Positions 16,750 to 26,659 of a stretch of 64,000 nucleotides of DNA are shown piece by piece. Both the position numbers and the translations under genes were made by a program. Within the stretch, counting starts at the first letter, position 1. Each line of letters begins with the position of its first letter. Origin of the DNA: Nitrospira defluvii. Lineage in GTDB: Bacteria; Nitrospirota; Nitrospiria; Nitrospirales; Nitrospiraceae. The notes under the pieces are model-generated. The model saw only the letters and a program-made list of their open reading frames with translations. It was not told the DNA's origin and searched no databases. The DNA is taken from assembly GCA_011525625.1 (NCBI GenBank), contig WYAX01000029.1, positions 225,118-289,117 on the forward strand. Direction: 5' to 3'.

Positions 16750-18423
16750 ATGAAATATATTACTTGTACGATCGTTGGCTTGGCCCTTCTGGCGTATTCC
16801 GTTGATTGCATGGCAGCCCGGGCCGAAGCTCCGGCTCTGCACCCGAGTGCCGCGGTGCCTGGCGCCACACTGTCGATTACGGGCAAAGGATTCGGTCCGT
16901 TCAAATCCACCCGGTTTAATCAGGTGATGTTTCAAGGCGTGCCTGCGCTGATTCAGCGGTGGGATCCGGATCTCATCGAAGTGCGGGTGCCGTCACAGGC
17001 TGCGAATGGTCCGGTTGATGTCATCATCGGCAAGAAACACGTAAAGGCCGGCTCATTTACGCGGCTGCAACCCACGATTCAGTCTGTCTCGCCGGCCGAA
17101 GCGGAGCCGGGCTCGATTCTCGAAATCACCGGCGAACATTTCGGCAATACCGCCGGCCCGCGCGATCCGAACACGATTTTTGGCGTGAACAGTGTGATCG
17201 TCGGCGACGTGAGCGTGCGCGTCCGTAAGTGGCGTGACGACAAGATCGAAGTGGAGTTGCCCGGCAATGTGCAGTCGGGGGATGTGGCCATTCGCATGGC
17301 CTCTTCCGATCCGTTGCCGGACGGGTCGTGCTGCGCTCCGGTGAAGCTGGTGGTGAGCAATTCGATGCCGGTGAAAGTGCTGGCGTCGGTGCGCGTCGAT
17401 CCAACGAGCGGTCCGGTCGGCACGAAAGTCGTGCTCTTCGGCAAAGGGTTCGGGACGGCCAGAAACCCTGAAGATGGTGTGCTGTTCGGCGGCCATTTGG
17501 CCACGGTGTCGCAGTGGACGGATACGACCGTTGTGGTGCATGTGCCGCTTGACGCCCAAACCGGCCCGGTCGTGATGAAGCGTAACGGGCAAGAGCGGGC
17601 GCTCGGGACGTATACCGTGCAGACGCCTAAGGCCACGGCGCTGACTCCGACCGAGGCCCCGATTGGCACGTTGTTGAAAATCACAGGCGAGAACTTTGGG
17701 TTTTATTCGGAGGCCGGGTCCACACCCTTTAACTATATCGATTTTTCGTTGAGTGAAAACACCGTCGAGATCGGCGGAGTTCAGGCAATCGTGTATCGAT
17801 GGGGGCATGACCGCATCGATGTCTGGGTGCCGTTCAGTGCCAAAAGCGGTCCAGTGGTGGTCAAACGCGCCGCCAACACTCCGAAACCGGACGGCACATG
17901 CTGCGCGGACAAGCAGGTGCTGGAGACGCAAGCGGGCAACTTCACGCTCGTGACGCCGAAGATCGATTCGTACAGCCCGAACACCGGCGGACTTGACGAG
18001 ATAGTGACCATCAAAGGGAGCGGGTTCGGCAAGTTTTTGAAAACGATGGAGCCGAGTAAGCTCATTACCGACAGTGTCTATGCCAGAGCGGCCCCGGAGT
18101 TAGGGGAAAACGTTTCGCGCACCGAGGTCTTATTCAACGGGGTGGGGGCGATTGTCGAATCCTGGACGGATACGGAGATCAAGGTCCGTATTCCGCATCG
18201 TCATTCCTACGGCGTCGGCAAACTCGGCGAATTTAATCCGGACCTGACCTCGGGGCCGCTGGTGGTGCGGCGCGGGTCGTGGGATTTGCTGCCGGATGGA
18301 TCCTGCTGCACGCCGAAGAAATGGCTCACGCTGGAGGCCGGCACTTTTACGATTCAACCGTCAGGATTGCCCGACGCCAGTTACTGGCGGAATCCCAATC
18401 CTGAAAACTCTCACTTTCATTGA
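16750..18423 (+). CDS. Exported IPT/TIG-repeat protein with three PDG(S/T)CC motifs
   Basis: The start at 16750 follows GGGAG. It gives a signal peptide (MKYITCTIVGLALLAYSVDC..AARA) and about 535 mature residues built from five IPT/TIG (Ig-like) repeats, each with a G-x-x-(F/I)-G-x-F-G type start (for example SITGKGFGPF, EITGEHFGNT, VLFGKGFGTA, KITGENFGFY, TIKGSGFGKF). Three repeats carry the same insertion, PDGSCC at residues 190, 380 (PDGTCC) and 515, giving vicinal cysteine pairs. The protein is likely periplasmic or surface-exposed; the cysteine pairs could form strained disulfides or bind metal. It is driven by a strong promoter and coupled to a YCF48 protein 12 bp downstream. Function unknown. 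Confidence 0.85.
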   Translation: MKYITCTIVGLALLAYSVDCMAARAEAPALHPSAAVPGATLSITGKGFGPFKSTRFNQVMFQGVPALIQRWDPDLIEVRVPSQAANGPVDVIIGKKHVKAGSFTRLQPTIQSVSPAEAEPGSILEITGEHFGNTAGPRDPNTIFGVNSVIVGDVSVRVRKWRDDKIEVELPGNVQSGDVAIRMASSDPLPDGSCCAPVKLVVSNSMPVKVLASVRVDPTSGPVGTKVVLFGKGFGTARNPEDGVLFGGHLATVSQWTDTTVVVHVPLDAQTGPVVMKRNGQERALGTYTVQTPKATALTPTEAPIGTLLKITGENFGFYSEAGSTPFNYIDFSLSENTVEIGGVQAIVYRWGHDRIDVWVPFSAKSGPVVVKRAANTPKPDGTCCADKQVLETQAGNFTLVTPKIDSYSPNTGGLDEIVTIKGSGFGKFLKTMEPSKLITDSVYARAAPELGENVSRTEVLFNGVGAIVESWTDTEIKVRIPHRHSYGVGKLGEFNPDLTSGPLVVRRGSWDLLPDGSCCTPKKWLTLEAGTFTIQPSGLPDASYWRNPNPENSHFH

Positions 18424-18434
18424 GGCATTGAACG

Positions 18435-19403
18435 TTGCGTACGCTGGCTGCAGTGGTGTGTTCGCTTGTGACCCTGGTGTGTATGGGTACGGTGGAGGCG
18501 GCTTCCCTCGCCATTCCGGTGACCGTGGCCATGCAGAAGAGCGGATCTGAGGCGACCCTGTTGGGAGTGTTTTTTCACGACCCTCAGCTTGGGTGGGCTG
18601 TCGGCTCCGGAGGAACGATCCTGAAAACCACCGACGGTGGTCACAAGTGGAAGAAAGTCTCGAGCGGCACCAGTGCGCTCCTGACAGCCGTCTACTTTCG
18701 CGATGCGCAGCGCGGCTGGGTTGTCGGTGCCAACGGCACGGTCAGAACGAGCAGAGATGGTGGAGAGACGTGGAGTGTCGTCGTGGTTTCCACTCAGGCG
18801 CCCCTCTACGGAATTGCATTCGCATCTCCGACGAAGGGATGGATGGTGGGCGGGAACGGCACCATCTTGCAGACCACCGACGGTGGGGAGAACTGGATCG
18901 ATCAAGCCAGCGGCACAAGTGCGGCATTGTACGCCATTGCGCTGACCAACGAAGAGCAGGGTGCCGTCGTGGGGGCATTGGGGACGATTCTCACCACGGC
19001 AGACGGTGGGAAAAATTGGACCGTGCAGCTAAGTCAAAGCTCGGCGACGTTTTTTGATGTGGCCTTCGCGGATGAGGCCAACGGTTGGGCGGTCGGGAAT
19101 GCGGGTGCGTTATTCCAAACGACCGACGGAGGCACACATTGGATCGACCGGACATTGCCCTGTGGACGAACCTGTAACAAACTCACCGACCTGATCCGGG
19201 TGCGGTTTACGGATCCGCAGCAGGGCTGGATTGTCGGGGAACGCGGTCAGATTCTGCGAACCAGCGATGCGGGCTTCAACTGGGTGGAAGAGATCAGTCC
19301 CGTCAAACGTTCTCTGATGGCTCTCAGTTTTCCTCGTGCCTCAGCCGGGTGGGCGGCAGGTGAAGGAGGGACCATTATCTCAATCAGCGCAGGAAAGAAA
19401 TAA
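18435..19403 (+). CDS. Exported YCF48/BNR-like beta-propeller protein
   Basis: The start is TTG at 18435, with TGAGG 9 nt upstream, giving a signal peptide (MRTLAAVVCSLVTLVCMGTVEA). Six or so blades follow, each with the (T/S)xDGGxxW signature (TTDGGHKW, SRDGGETW, TTDGGENW, TADGGKNW, TTDGGTHW, TSDAGFNW) and GWxVGxxGT. The fold is that of Ycf48/HCF136, the photosystem II assembly factor, but in a non-phototrophic setting it is simply an exported propeller, probably for protein-protein contact. It lies 11 bp after the IPT/TIG gene and is likely cotranscribed, so the two may act as one envelope complex. Confidence 0.85.
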   Translation: MRTLAAVVCSLVTLVCMGTVEAASLAIPVTVAMQKSGSEATLLGVFFHDPQLGWAVGSGGTILKTTDGGHKWKKVSSGTSALLTAVYFRDAQRGWVVGANGTVRTSRDGGETWSVVVVSTQAPLYGIAFASPTKGWMVGGNGTILQTTDGGENWIDQASGTSAALYAIALTNEEQGAVVGALGTILTTADGGKNWTVQLSQSSATFFDVAFADEANGWAVGNAGALFQTTDGGTHWIDRTLPCGRTCNKLTDLIRVRFTDPQQGWIVGERGQILRTSDAGFNWVEEISPVKRSLMALSFPRASAGWAAGEGGTIISISAGKK

Positions 19404-19425
19404 GCGCTCGCCAGTCTCTGCCGTT

Positions 19426-20163
19426 CTAGCCTAATCTTCCCAATCGACTCTGCACGATGCTGAGGGCGGTCAACGCCGCGGTATCCGCTCGAAGAATGTG
19501 CTCACCTAAACTCACGGTCCTGCACTGCCCCTGGATGGCCTGAGAGAGCTCTTCGTCTGCCCATCCCCCTTCCGGTCCGACAATCAAGGTTATCGTGTCG
19601 TTTGCAAGAGTCGGCAGGGGAACAGCGGCCAATCCGAGAGTGTCTTGCCGCTCGGCGAGCAACAACGCACAGGTAGTCGAAAGGGTGGAAAATAAACGAC
19701 GCGACTCCATCGGTTCCAATAGGTGAGGAGGTTGCCACTGTTCCGATTGTTGTGCGGCTTCAGTGGCAATGCGCTGCCAGCGGGCCACCTGGGCGGCAAC
19801 TCTGTCTGGGTGCGGTCGTACGACGCCGTGCCGTGATATCAGCGGCACAATCGTCCGCACGCCCAGTTCGCTCGCCTTCTGCACCACCCAATCCATATGG
19901 TCTCCTTTGAGCAGAGCTTGCGCGAGGAGAAGGCTTGGGGCCCTGTCGATCGGTCCTGGACGGCATTCGAGGATGTCTCCCGTCAACGATTGCGGGGCGA
20001 CGGTGTGCACGCGCATCTGATACCGTTGTCGGCGCTCATCGGTGAGCCGCAAGACCTCTCCTGGCTTGATGCGCAGGCTGGCCCGCAGATGGTGGCAGAG
20101 GTCGCCGGTGAGGGTGAGTTCGGTGCCGCGGATTGCGGATGACGAGATGAAAAACGCCGGCAT
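19426..20163 (-). CDS. rsmE: 16S rRNA (uracil1498-N3)-methyltransferase
   Basis: The 245-residue SPOUT-class enzyme has the N-terminal PUA-like part (LTGDLCHHLRASLRIKPGEV) and the trefoil-knot SAM site (LIVGPEGGWADEE, then VSLGEHILRADTAALTALS). It methylates U1498 of 16S rRNA in the 30S subunit. It follows dnaJ by 36 bp on the same strand, the common dnaJ-rsmE arrangement. Confidence 0.95.
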   Translation of the reverse strand: MPAFFISSSAIRGTELTLTGDLCHHLRASLRIKPGEVLRLTDERRQRYQMRVHTVAPQSLTGDILECRPGPIDRAPSLLLAQALLKGDHMDWVVQKASELGVRTIVPLISRHGVVRPHPDRVAAQVARWQRIATEAAQQSEQWQPPHLLEPMESRRLFSTLSTTCALLLAERQDTLGLAAVPLPTLANDTITLIVGPEGGWADEELSQAIQGQCRTVSLGEHILRADTAALTALSIVQSRLGRLG

Positions 20164-20199
20164 GGTGGTCGGCCTGTCTGGCGGGGAAGCAGGGTCGGG

Positions 20200-21312
20200 T
20201 TATTCGAAGAACGTCTTCATTTTATCAAGAAATCCTTCACCTTCGCTGTCCTTCGTGTACCCGCTTTCCTTCGCAAATTCTTCCAGCAGCTCTTTCTGTC
20301 GGGCACTCAGCTTTGTGGGGATCTCAATTTTGACATTGAATAACTGATCGCCGGTATGGCCGCCCTTAAGGTTTGGAAATCCGAGGCCCTTAAGTCGCAG
20401 CACCTTGTCGGGCTGTGTCCCTGCAGGAATTTTCATGAAGGTGTTGCCCTTGAGCGTCGGGACCTCCACGCGGCCGCCGAGTATCGCGGTCACAAGATTG
20501 ATCGGAAGATCTGCGGCAATGTCCTGCCCGTCACGGCGAAAGTGGGGATGGGACTGCACATTGACCACGACGTACAAATCCCCCGGCGGACCGCCTTGCA
20601 CGCCGTGCTCACCTTCATTGGCCAGGCGTAGGCGCATACCGGTCTCGATGCCCCCGGGAATTTGAACGGAGAGCATGCGCTCTTTGCGAACCCGTTGGCG
20701 TCCGCTGCAGGTCTGGCAGGGCTCCGTGATGATCTGTCCCGCTCCTTCGCATTGCCCGCAGGGGCGGCTGACGCTGAAGAAGCCTTGCTGGAAACGCATT
20801 TGGCCCTGTCCCTTGCAGGATGGGCACATCTTGATGGCGGTGGCGGATTTTGCGCCGGTTCCCTTGCAGTCTGCACAGGTTTCCCAACGAGGAATTTTGA
20901 GTTTGGCTTCTTTGCCGAAGACCGATTCTTCGAAACTCAGTTCGAGATTGTATTGGAGATCGTTACCGCGCTCCGCTCGCGCACGTCCGCGAGGCTGCCC
21001 AAAAAAGTCTTCGAAGATGTCGTTGAAAATATCGCCGAAGCCGCCTTGTCCTCCGAAGTCGAATCCCTCGGCTCCCTGTGGTCCACCGGCATGGCCGAAT
21101 GTATCGTACCGACGGCGTTTCTCTTGGTCGCTGATGACCTCGTAAGCTTCGTTGAGCTCCTTGAATTTTTCCTCTGCGGCCTTCTTTTGCTCGGGAGAGG
21201 TGTGTAGGTCGGGATGATGTTGGCGAGCGAGCTTTCGAAATGCTTTTTTGACTTCCTCATCGGACGCATTCCGCTCGATACCGAGGGTTTCGTAATAGTC
21301 GCGCTTTGCCAC
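20200..21312 (-). CDS. dnaJ: Chaperone protein DnaJ
   Basis: This type I DnaJ of 370 residues has a J-domain with the HPD motif (QHHPDLHT), a Gly/Phe-rich linker ([14 protein letters not shown]), four zinc-binding CxxC repeats ([30 protein letters not shown]) and a C-terminal substrate-binding part. The start codon is GTG at 21312 with no strong ribosome binding site. It stimulates DnaK ATPase. A long perfect hairpin separates it from dnaK. Confidence 0.97.
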   Translation of the reverse strand: MAKRDYYETLGIERNASDEEVKKAFRKLARQHHPDLHTSPEQKKAAEEKFKELNEAYEVISDQEKRRRYDTFGHAGGPQGAEGFDFGGQGGFGDIFNDIFEDFFGQPRGRARAERGNDLQYNLELSFEESVFGKEAKLKIPRWETCADCKGTGAKSATAIKMCPSCKGQGQMRFQQGFFSVSRPCGQCEGAGQIITEPCQTCSGRQRVRKERMLSVQIPGGIETGMRLRLANEGEHGVQGGPPGDLYVVVNVQSHPHFRRDGQDIAADLPINLVTAILGGRVEVPTLKGNTFMKIPAGTQPDKVLRLKGLGFPNLKGGHTGDQLFNVKIEIPTKLSARQKELLEEFAKESGYTKDSEGEGFLDKMKTFFE

Positions 21313-21341
21313 GGAAAGAGTCTACCTGGTTGAAGGTGCCA

Positions 21342-21379
21342 CACGACCGGCTTCCACCGGAACGGGGAAGCCGGTCGTG
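21342..21379 (-). other. Perfect 14-bp hairpin between dnaK and dnaJ
   Basis: CACGACCGGCTTCC (21342-21355) pairs perfectly with GGAAGCCGGTCGTG (21366-21379) around a 10-nt loop. There is no T-run after it on the coding strand. It sits 15 bp after the dnaK stop and 29 bp before the dnaJ start, so it probably attenuates read-through or protects the dnaK mRNA 3' end and lowers DnaJ relative to DnaK. Confidence 0.6.
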
Positions 21380-21394
21380 CGATCTATCGGAAGT

Positions 21395-23323
21395 TTACTT
21401 CTTATCCTTGTCGACTTCTTCGAACTCGGCATCGACGACCTTTTCGTCGGTCTTGGCCTGCGCCCCTGCGTCCCCGGCCGAAGCGCCTGCATCGGCTGCG
21501 CCCGCACCGGCGGCCGCCGAAGCTTTCTTGTACATCTCCTCAGCCAGTTTGTGGGAGGCGGTGGTCAATGCCTGTGTGGCCGACTCGATGGCGGCGGGAT
21601 CATCTCCCTCCATGGCCTTGCGGAGCCCGGCGATCGCCTCGGTGATTTTCGTCTTGTCGTCCTCGCTGATCTTATCGCCATGCTCCGTCAGGTTCTTCTC
21701 GGTGCTGTAGAGCAGGGAGTCGGCTTGATTGCGGGCCTCAGCGACCCGACGACGCTTCTTGTCATCTTCCGTATGGGCTTGCGCATCCTTGACGAGCTTG
21801 TCCACTTCGTCTTTGCTGAGTCCGCTTGATGCGGTAATCTTGATGGACTGTTCCTTCTGCGTGGCCAGATCCTTGGCTGCGACATGCACGATGCCGTTGG
21901 CATCAATGTCAAAGGACACTTCAATCTGCGGCATGCCGCGCGGGGCGGGGGGAATGCCGACGAGATCAAACTGCCCCAGCAGCTTGTTATCGTTCGCCAT
22001 CTCACGTTCGCCCTGGAAGACCCGGATGGTCACGGCGGTCTGGTTATCGGCGGCCGTCGAGAAGACCTGGCTCTTCTTCGTCGGGATCGTCGTGTTGCGC
22101 TCGATCAGTTTCGTGAACACGCCACCCAGGGTCTCGATGCCGAGGGAGAGCGGGGTCACGTCGAGCAACAGCACGTCCTTCACCTCGCCCTTGAGCACGC
22201 CCCCCTGGACGCCGGCGCCGATCGCAACGACTTCGTCGGGGTTCACGCCGCGATGAGGCTCTTTGCCGAAGAATTCCTTGACGACTTGGATGACTTTCGG
22301 CATCCGGGTCATACCGCCGACCAGCACCACTTCTTGAATGTCCTTGGCGCTGACACCGGCATCGGCCAAGGCCTTGCGGCAAGGCTCAATGGTCTTCTGG
22401 ATGAGATCGCCCACCAACTGTTCCAATTTGGCACGGGTCAGCTTCGTGACCAGGTGTTTCGGTCCGCTGGCGTCGGCCGTGATAAAGGGCAGGTTGATTT
22501 CGCTTTCCTGAGAGGACGAGAGTTCGATCTTCGCCCGCTCGGCCGCTTCTTTCAGGCGTTGCAACGCCATGCGGTCCTTGCGCAGGTCGATGCCTTGATC
22601 TTTCTTGAACTCTTCGACCAGCCAATCCATGACGCGTTCATCGAAGTCGTCGCCACCGAGGTAGGTGTCGCCGTTCGTAGACTTGACCTCGAACACGCCG
22701 TCGCCGATTTCGAGCACCGACACGTCGAAGGTTCCTCCGCCAAGGTCATAGACCGCGATGCGCTCGTCTTTCTTCTTGTCGAGACCGTAGGCCAATGACG
22801 CTGCCGTCGGTTCATTGATGATGCGTAACACGTTCAATCCGGCGATCTGCCCGGCGTCCTTGGTGGCCTGGCGCTGGCTGTCGTCGAAATAGGCCGGGAC
22901 GGTGACGACGGCTTCGGTGACCTTTTCACCGAGATAGTCTTCCGCAGTCTGTCGCATCTTCTGCAGAATCATCGCCGAGACTTCCGGTGGGCTATAGCGC
23001 TTGCCGCGCAGTTCGACGTGTGCATCACCGTTATCTGCTTCTACCACCTTGTAGGGGAGCCGTTTCATGGCTTCCTGCACTTCTTTGCTCTTGAATTTGC
23101 GCCCCATCAACCGCTTCACGGAGAAGATGGTATTTTCGGGATTCGTGATAGCCTGCCGCTTGGCAATCTGTCCCACCAAGCGCTCGTTCTTGTCCGTGAT
23201 GCCCACCACAGAAGGGGTTGTGCGACTGCCTTCTGCATTGGCGATGACGACCGGGTCTCCACCGCTCATAATGGCCACGCAGGAGTTCGTCGTGCCGAGG
23301 TCGATTCCGATAACTTTGCCCAT
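21395..23323 (-). CDS. dnaK: Chaperone protein DnaK (Hsp70)
   Basis: The 642-residue protein starts [19 protein letters not shown] at 23323, preceded by AAGGAG. The ATPase domain ([32 protein letters not shown]) and the substrate-binding domain with [16 protein letters not shown] are intact. The tail is Ala/Gly-rich and ends in the acidic [10 protein letters not shown]. It folds proteins with GrpE and DnaJ, whose genes flank it. Gene order is grpE-dnaK-dnaJ-rsmE. Confidence 0.98.
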   Translation of the reverse strand: MGKVIGIDLGTTNSCVAIMSGGDPVVIANAEGSRTTPSVVGITDKNERLVGQIAKRQAITNPENTIFSVKRLMGRKFKSKEVQEAMKRLPYKVVEADNGDAHVELRGKRYSPPEVSAMILQKMRQTAEDYLGEKVTEAVVTVPAYFDDSQRQATKDAGQIAGLNVLRIINEPTAASLAYGLDKKKDERIAVYDLGGGTFDVSVLEIGDGVFEVKSTNGDTYLGGDDFDERVMDWLVEEFKKDQGIDLRKDRMALQRLKEAAERAKIELSSSQESEINLPFITADASGPKHLVTKLTRAKLEQLVGDLIQKTIEPCRKALADAGVSAKDIQEVVLVGGMTRMPKVIQVVKEFFGKEPHRGVNPDEVVAIGAGVQGGVLKGEVKDVLLLDVTPLSLGIETLGGVFTKLIERNTTIPTKKSQVFSTAADNQTAVTIRVFQGEREMANDNKLLGQFDLVGIPPAPRGMPQIEVSFDIDANGIVHVAAKDLATQKEQSIKITASSGLSKDEVDKLVKDAQAHTEDDKKRRRVAEARNQADSLLYSTEKNLTEHGDKISEDDKTKITEAIAGLRKAMEGDDPAAIESATQALTTASHKLAEEMYKKASAAAGAGAADAGASAGDAGAQAKTDEKVVDAEFEEVDKDKK

Positions 23324-23411
23324 GGGTTGGCTCCTTCGCAAAAAATATCAATACGTGAACGATTGTCTCAGCTTCTCTCGTGAAACGCGCACGGTCTCTG
23401 AAGGGCCGACG

Positions 23412-23966
23412 TTAATTCGCCGCACCGGTAGAGACGGTCACCATGGCGGCCCGAAGGATGCGGTCCTGGAGGAGATAGCCTTTTTGATACTCTTCCACGA
23501 CGTGGTTCTCAGGGACGGTATCCGACGGAACCTGCGCGACCGCTTGCTGCGTGGCCGGGTCAAAGGCCTGTCCGACGCTTTCAACGGCCTTGACGCCGAA
23601 TTTCGTGAGCGCGCCGACCAACTGCTTGAGGGTGAGTTCCACTCCCTCCGTCAATGCGTCGATCGTTCCCGTTCCCTTGGCAGACTTGATAGCCCGCTCA
23701 AGATTGTCCACCACAGGGAGCAGCTCCTTGAGAATCTGTTCGTTGCCGAACTTGATCTGTTCCCGTTGATCCCGCTGGGCGAGTCGCTTGTAGTTGTCGA
23801 ACTCTGCCGCCAGTCGGAGATACTTTTCGTGAGCGGCCTTGCACTCGTCGGCCTTGGCGTCCAGTGCTTGCTGCAGTTCGCTCATGGCGTCACTCGTGCC
23901 TGCTGCCGCCTCGCCGGGATCGTCTAAGTTGTCGATACTGTGAATGTTCTTCTCGTCGTCAGCCAT
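23412..23966 (-). CDS. grpE: Nucleotide exchange factor GrpE
   Basis: The 184-residue protein has an acidic N-terminus, a long coiled coil (SELQQALDAKADECKAAHEK and AAEFDNYKRLAQRDQREQ) and the beta-domain near the C-terminus (VAQVPSDTVPENHVVEEYQK, then GYLLQDRILRAAMVTV). It releases ADP from DnaK. AGGTG lies 7 nt before the ATG. No CIRCE element (TTAGCACTC-N9-GAGTGCTAA) is seen in the 134 bp upstream; TTGACT near 24015 has no good -10 partner, so regulation is unclear. hrcA is not adjacent. Confidence 0.96.
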   Translation of the reverse strand: MADDEKNIHSIDNLDDPGEAAAGTSDAMSELQQALDAKADECKAAHEKYLRLAAEFDNYKRLAQRDQREQIKFGNEQILKELLPVVDNLERAIKSAKGTGTIDALTEGVELTLKQLVGALTKFGVKAVESVGQAFDPATQQAVAQVPSDTVPENHVVEEYQKGYLLQDRILRAAMVTVSTGAAN

Positions 23967-24100
23967 TGATTACACCTATGATGGGGAGTGAGATAGCCAC
24001 ACGTGAAAGGAAGTCAACGGGGAATAAAAAGAAAACATCGTTTTTTCAGGTCCCTACGGGTTTGATCGTGGCTGCAGCGATGGGCCGAGGAGAGCCGGCC

Positions 24101-24871
24101 CTATGTGAGGCGATTGCGGTGGTACAAAAACTCCAAGCCTTCGAGGGTGAGGAAGGGGAGCACCTCCTGGATCGTTTCGGCTTCTTTGGCAATGACGGTC
24201 GCAAGGCCGCCTGTAGCGATGACCGTGGAACGGCGACCGAGTTCGCGCTCCATCCGGTGAACGATACCGTCCACAAGTCCGACGTAGCCGAACAGCAGTC
24301 CGCTTTGAATGCCCCCGATCGTGTCTGTCCCGATGACGGTTTTCGGACGGATGATTTCGACCTTCGGCAGTTTGGCGGTGCGGGAAAAGAGCGCATCGGC
24401 AGAAATGCCCAGGCCGGGTGCGATCACCCCGCCGAGATATTCCCCCGATCTGGTAACGGCGCAGAATGTGGTGGCGGTGCCGAAGTCGACGATGATCAGG
24501 TCGGAACGATATCGCGCATAGGCGGCAGCGGCATTGACGATGCGGTCGCTCCCGATTTCTTTCGGATTGGCATAACGGAGCGTCAATCCTGAATCGGTGT
24601 CAGGGCCGACGATCACGGGGGTGTGATGAAAGTAGGCCTGAAGCAGCGAATCGAAGGTCGCGGTCAACGCGGGGACGACGCTGGACAGGATGCAGCCGCT
24701 GATGTGCCCGGGGGAGAATCCCGCGTTGTGAAGCAGGTTGAGGAGCAATATGCCGTATTCATTGTCGGTTCGTCGCGATTCCGTGGCCAAGCGCCAGTGC
24801 GCCTGCAGGGTCGACCCTTCGAACAGGCCGCACACCACGTTGGTATTCCCGATGTCGATCGCTAATAGCAT
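24101..24871 (-). CDS. coaX: Type III pantothenate kinase
   Basis: The 256-residue protein belongs to the ASKHA-fold CoaX family: N-terminal phosphate-binding loop LLAIDIGNTNVVCGLF, IGSDRIVNAAAAY, IIVDFGTATTFCAV and GGVIAPGLGISADALF. It phosphorylates pantothenate in the first step of CoA synthesis, needs a monovalent cation and is insensitive to CoA feedback. It follows birA by 35 bp, the usual birA-coaX pairing. Confidence 0.96.
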   Translation of the reverse strand: MLLAIDIGNTNVVCGLFEGSTLQAHWRLATESRRTDNEYGILLLNLLHNAGFSPGHISGCILSSVVPALTATFDSLLQAYFHHTPVIVGPDTDSGLTLRYANPKEIGSDRIVNAAAAYARYRSDLIIVDFGTATTFCAVTRSGEYLGGVIAPGLGISADALFSRTAKLPKVEIIRPKTVIGTDTIGGIQSGLLFGYVGLVDGIVHRMERELGRRSTVIATGGLATVIAKEAETIQEVLPFLTLEGLEFLYHRNRLT

Positions 24872-24906
24872 GGTCTGCTCACTCTACCCCAACCGGAAAG
24901 CGCATT

Positions 24907-25779
24907 TCACCCCCGCAGGTGCACGACCTCTGCGCTCCTGACCTCCAGCAGCGACGGGCTAGGCGGTTGAGCGCTGTCGGAGCTGACACGGACCCGGAGG
25001 CAGCCGTCGGGACCGATGGATTCGGCGACGCCTTCGACGATGCGTTCTTGCTCAAGGCTGACGCGGACGGTCCTGCCGAGGGTCGAGCATCGTTGGGTGT
25101 ATTCGTCGATCATGCCGGTCGGCCCATCGGTGAGGAGACCATCCAGGCGCTGCTCGAGCCTGAGAAATAACTCAGTCAGGAGGGCGGCACGGTCAACGAG
25201 GCGACCCGCTTCTGCGGCGAGGGTAGTGGCGCCGGCTTTGAGCTCTTCTGGAAAACTATCGAGTGGAGCGTTGATGTTCAATCCAATGCCGATGACCACC
25301 GCGATCGTCTTATCGGGCCTGCTGGTCTGTTCGCATAGGATGCCACCGATTTTTTTTCGCTCGACCAGGAGATCGTTCGGCCACTTGACGGAAATGGGCA
25401 GTCCGGTGGCGGCAACGAGCGCATCTGCGGTGGCCAATGCCGCAAACAGGGGAATCCAGGACAACCAAGGGCCGACGCGCGTGGTTCCTGGTGCGGGGAG
25501 CACGATCACGGATGTGTAGATATTGCCTTGCGGGGGCGAGTGCCAGGTTCGGCCCCGCCGTCCTCTGCCGGCGGTTTGGCACTCGGTGAGGAACACTGAG
25601 CCGTGTGGAGTCGGCGTCGCACTCGGTTGTTGCAGGGCCAGGAGCGCATCCGCGTTGGTGGAGGTCGTGGAGGGGGTGTATCGCAGAACTTGGCCGAACG
25701 CGCGTGTGCGCAATGACGCCTTGAGATGGTCGATGTTCAACGGATCCGCGAATGATGAATGGTCAGCGGGCTCGGGCAC
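24907..25779 (-). CDS. birA: Biotin-[acetyl-CoA-carboxylase] ligase
   Basis: The biotinoyl-AMP site is clear: TSTNADALLAL, then the GRGRRGRTWHSPPQGNIYTS motif, and KWPNDLLVERKKIGGILCE. It also has the C-terminal SH3-like domain. There is no N-terminal helix-turn-helix, so this is a class I ligase that does not repress transcription. The start is GTG at 25779, within the 3' end of nadC (17-bp overlap). It attaches biotin to acetyl-CoA carboxylase. Confidence 0.94.
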   Translation of the reverse strand: MPEPADHSSFADPLNIDHLKASLRTRAFGQVLRYTPSTTSTNADALLALQQPSATPTPHGSVFLTECQTAGRGRRGRTWHSPPQGNIYTSVIVLPAPGTTRVGPWLSWIPLFAALATADALVAATGLPISVKWPNDLLVERKKIGGILCEQTSRPDKTIAVVIGIGLNINAPLDSFPEELKAGATTLAAEAGRLVDRAALLTELFLRLEQRLDGLLTDGPTGMIDEYTQRCSTLGRTVRVSLEQERIVEGVAESIGPDGCLRVRVSSDSAQPPSPSLLEVRSAEVVHLRG

Positions 25780-26659
25780 GACGCCCCCGAGAGACGGCGA
25801 GGTCCATGCTAAGGTTGGCGGCGGGGGCTGAATGGGTCAGGGCGCCGACTGAGATGAAATCTGCACCGGCCTGGGCCATGGCGGCGACGGTCTGCAGAGT
25901 CATTCCGCCCGAGACTTCCACCAGGGCTCGTTGTTTGATGAGAGCCACGGCCTGTCTGACCATTGCAGGCGACATATTGTCGAGAAGAATGATATCGGCC
26001 TTGCCGGCCAGCGCCTCCTTCACTTCCTGTAAGGTCTTGGCTTCAACTTCGATACGAAGGCCATGAGGAGCGCCGGCACGCGCCAGACGACAGGCTCCGG
26101 CCACATCGACGCCTGTTGCGCGTAGCACAGCGAGGTGATTGTCCTTGATGAGTACGCCGTCGCCTAAGGAGAACCGATGATTCTTGCCACCTCCCAGCTG
26201 CACCGCCCATTTTTCGAAGGCCCGTAACCCCGGCGTAGTCTTGCGCGTATCGAGGATTCTGGTTGAGAAGCCATGAACAGCGGCGCAAAACCGTGCCGTG
26301 AGCGTTGCGATACCTGAGAGTTGCTGGAGGAAGTTGACGGCCACCCGTTCGGCCATCAGCAGCGAGCGCACATCGCCGCGCACTGCAAGCACCGGGGTGT
26401 CCGGTTTCACGACGTCTCCGTCTCTCACGGGTGTGGTCATGCGTACGGAAGGATCCACCGCCAGGAACACTTCGCGGGCGACGGCGACGCCTGCAACGGT
26501 CATCGGCTGATGGGCGACAATGGTCGCCGTGGCCTGAATCGCAGTTGGAAACAATGCGCTGGTGGTGACGTCGCCGGAGGCGAGATCTTCGCTCAGTGCT
26601 TGCTGAACTGCGCTCCGAATAGTGTGGAGGCTAGGAGGCCTGGTGTGGTGTCTGTTCAA
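25763..26659 (-). CDS. nadC: Nicotinate-nucleotide pyrophosphorylase (carboxylating)
   Basis: Quinolinate phosphoribosyltransferase (298 aa) makes nicotinate mononucleotide in NAD synthesis. Family motifs are seen: EDLASGDVTT, ILDTRKTTPGLRAFEKWAV, GGGKNHRFSLGDGVLIKDNH, VEVSGGMTLQTV and SVGALTHSAPAANLSMDL. The reading frame starts at a TTG at 26659 that overlaps valS by 29 bp; no clear Shine-Dalgarno is seen, so the exact start is uncertain. Confidence 0.94.
   Translation of the reverse strand: MNRHHTRPPSLHTIRSAVQQALSEDLASGDVTTSALFPTAIQATATIVAHQPMTVAGVAVAREVFLAVDPSVRMTTPVRDGDVVKPDTPVLAVRGDVRSLLMAERVAVNFLQQLSGIATLTARFCAAVHGFSTRILDTRKTTPGLRAFEKWAVQLGGGKNHRFSLGDGVLIKDNHLAVLRATGVDVAGACRLARAGAPHGLRIEVEAKTLQEVKEALAGKADIILLDNMSPAMVRQAVALIKQRALVEVSGGMTLQTVAAMAQAGADFISVGALTHSAPAANLSMDLAVSRGRRARAR

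Noticed and set aside
23967..24100. CIRCE element or sigma32 promoter before grpE
   Set aside because: CCCCATCATA resembles a sigma32 -10, but no -35 at proper distance and no CIRCE repeat were found.
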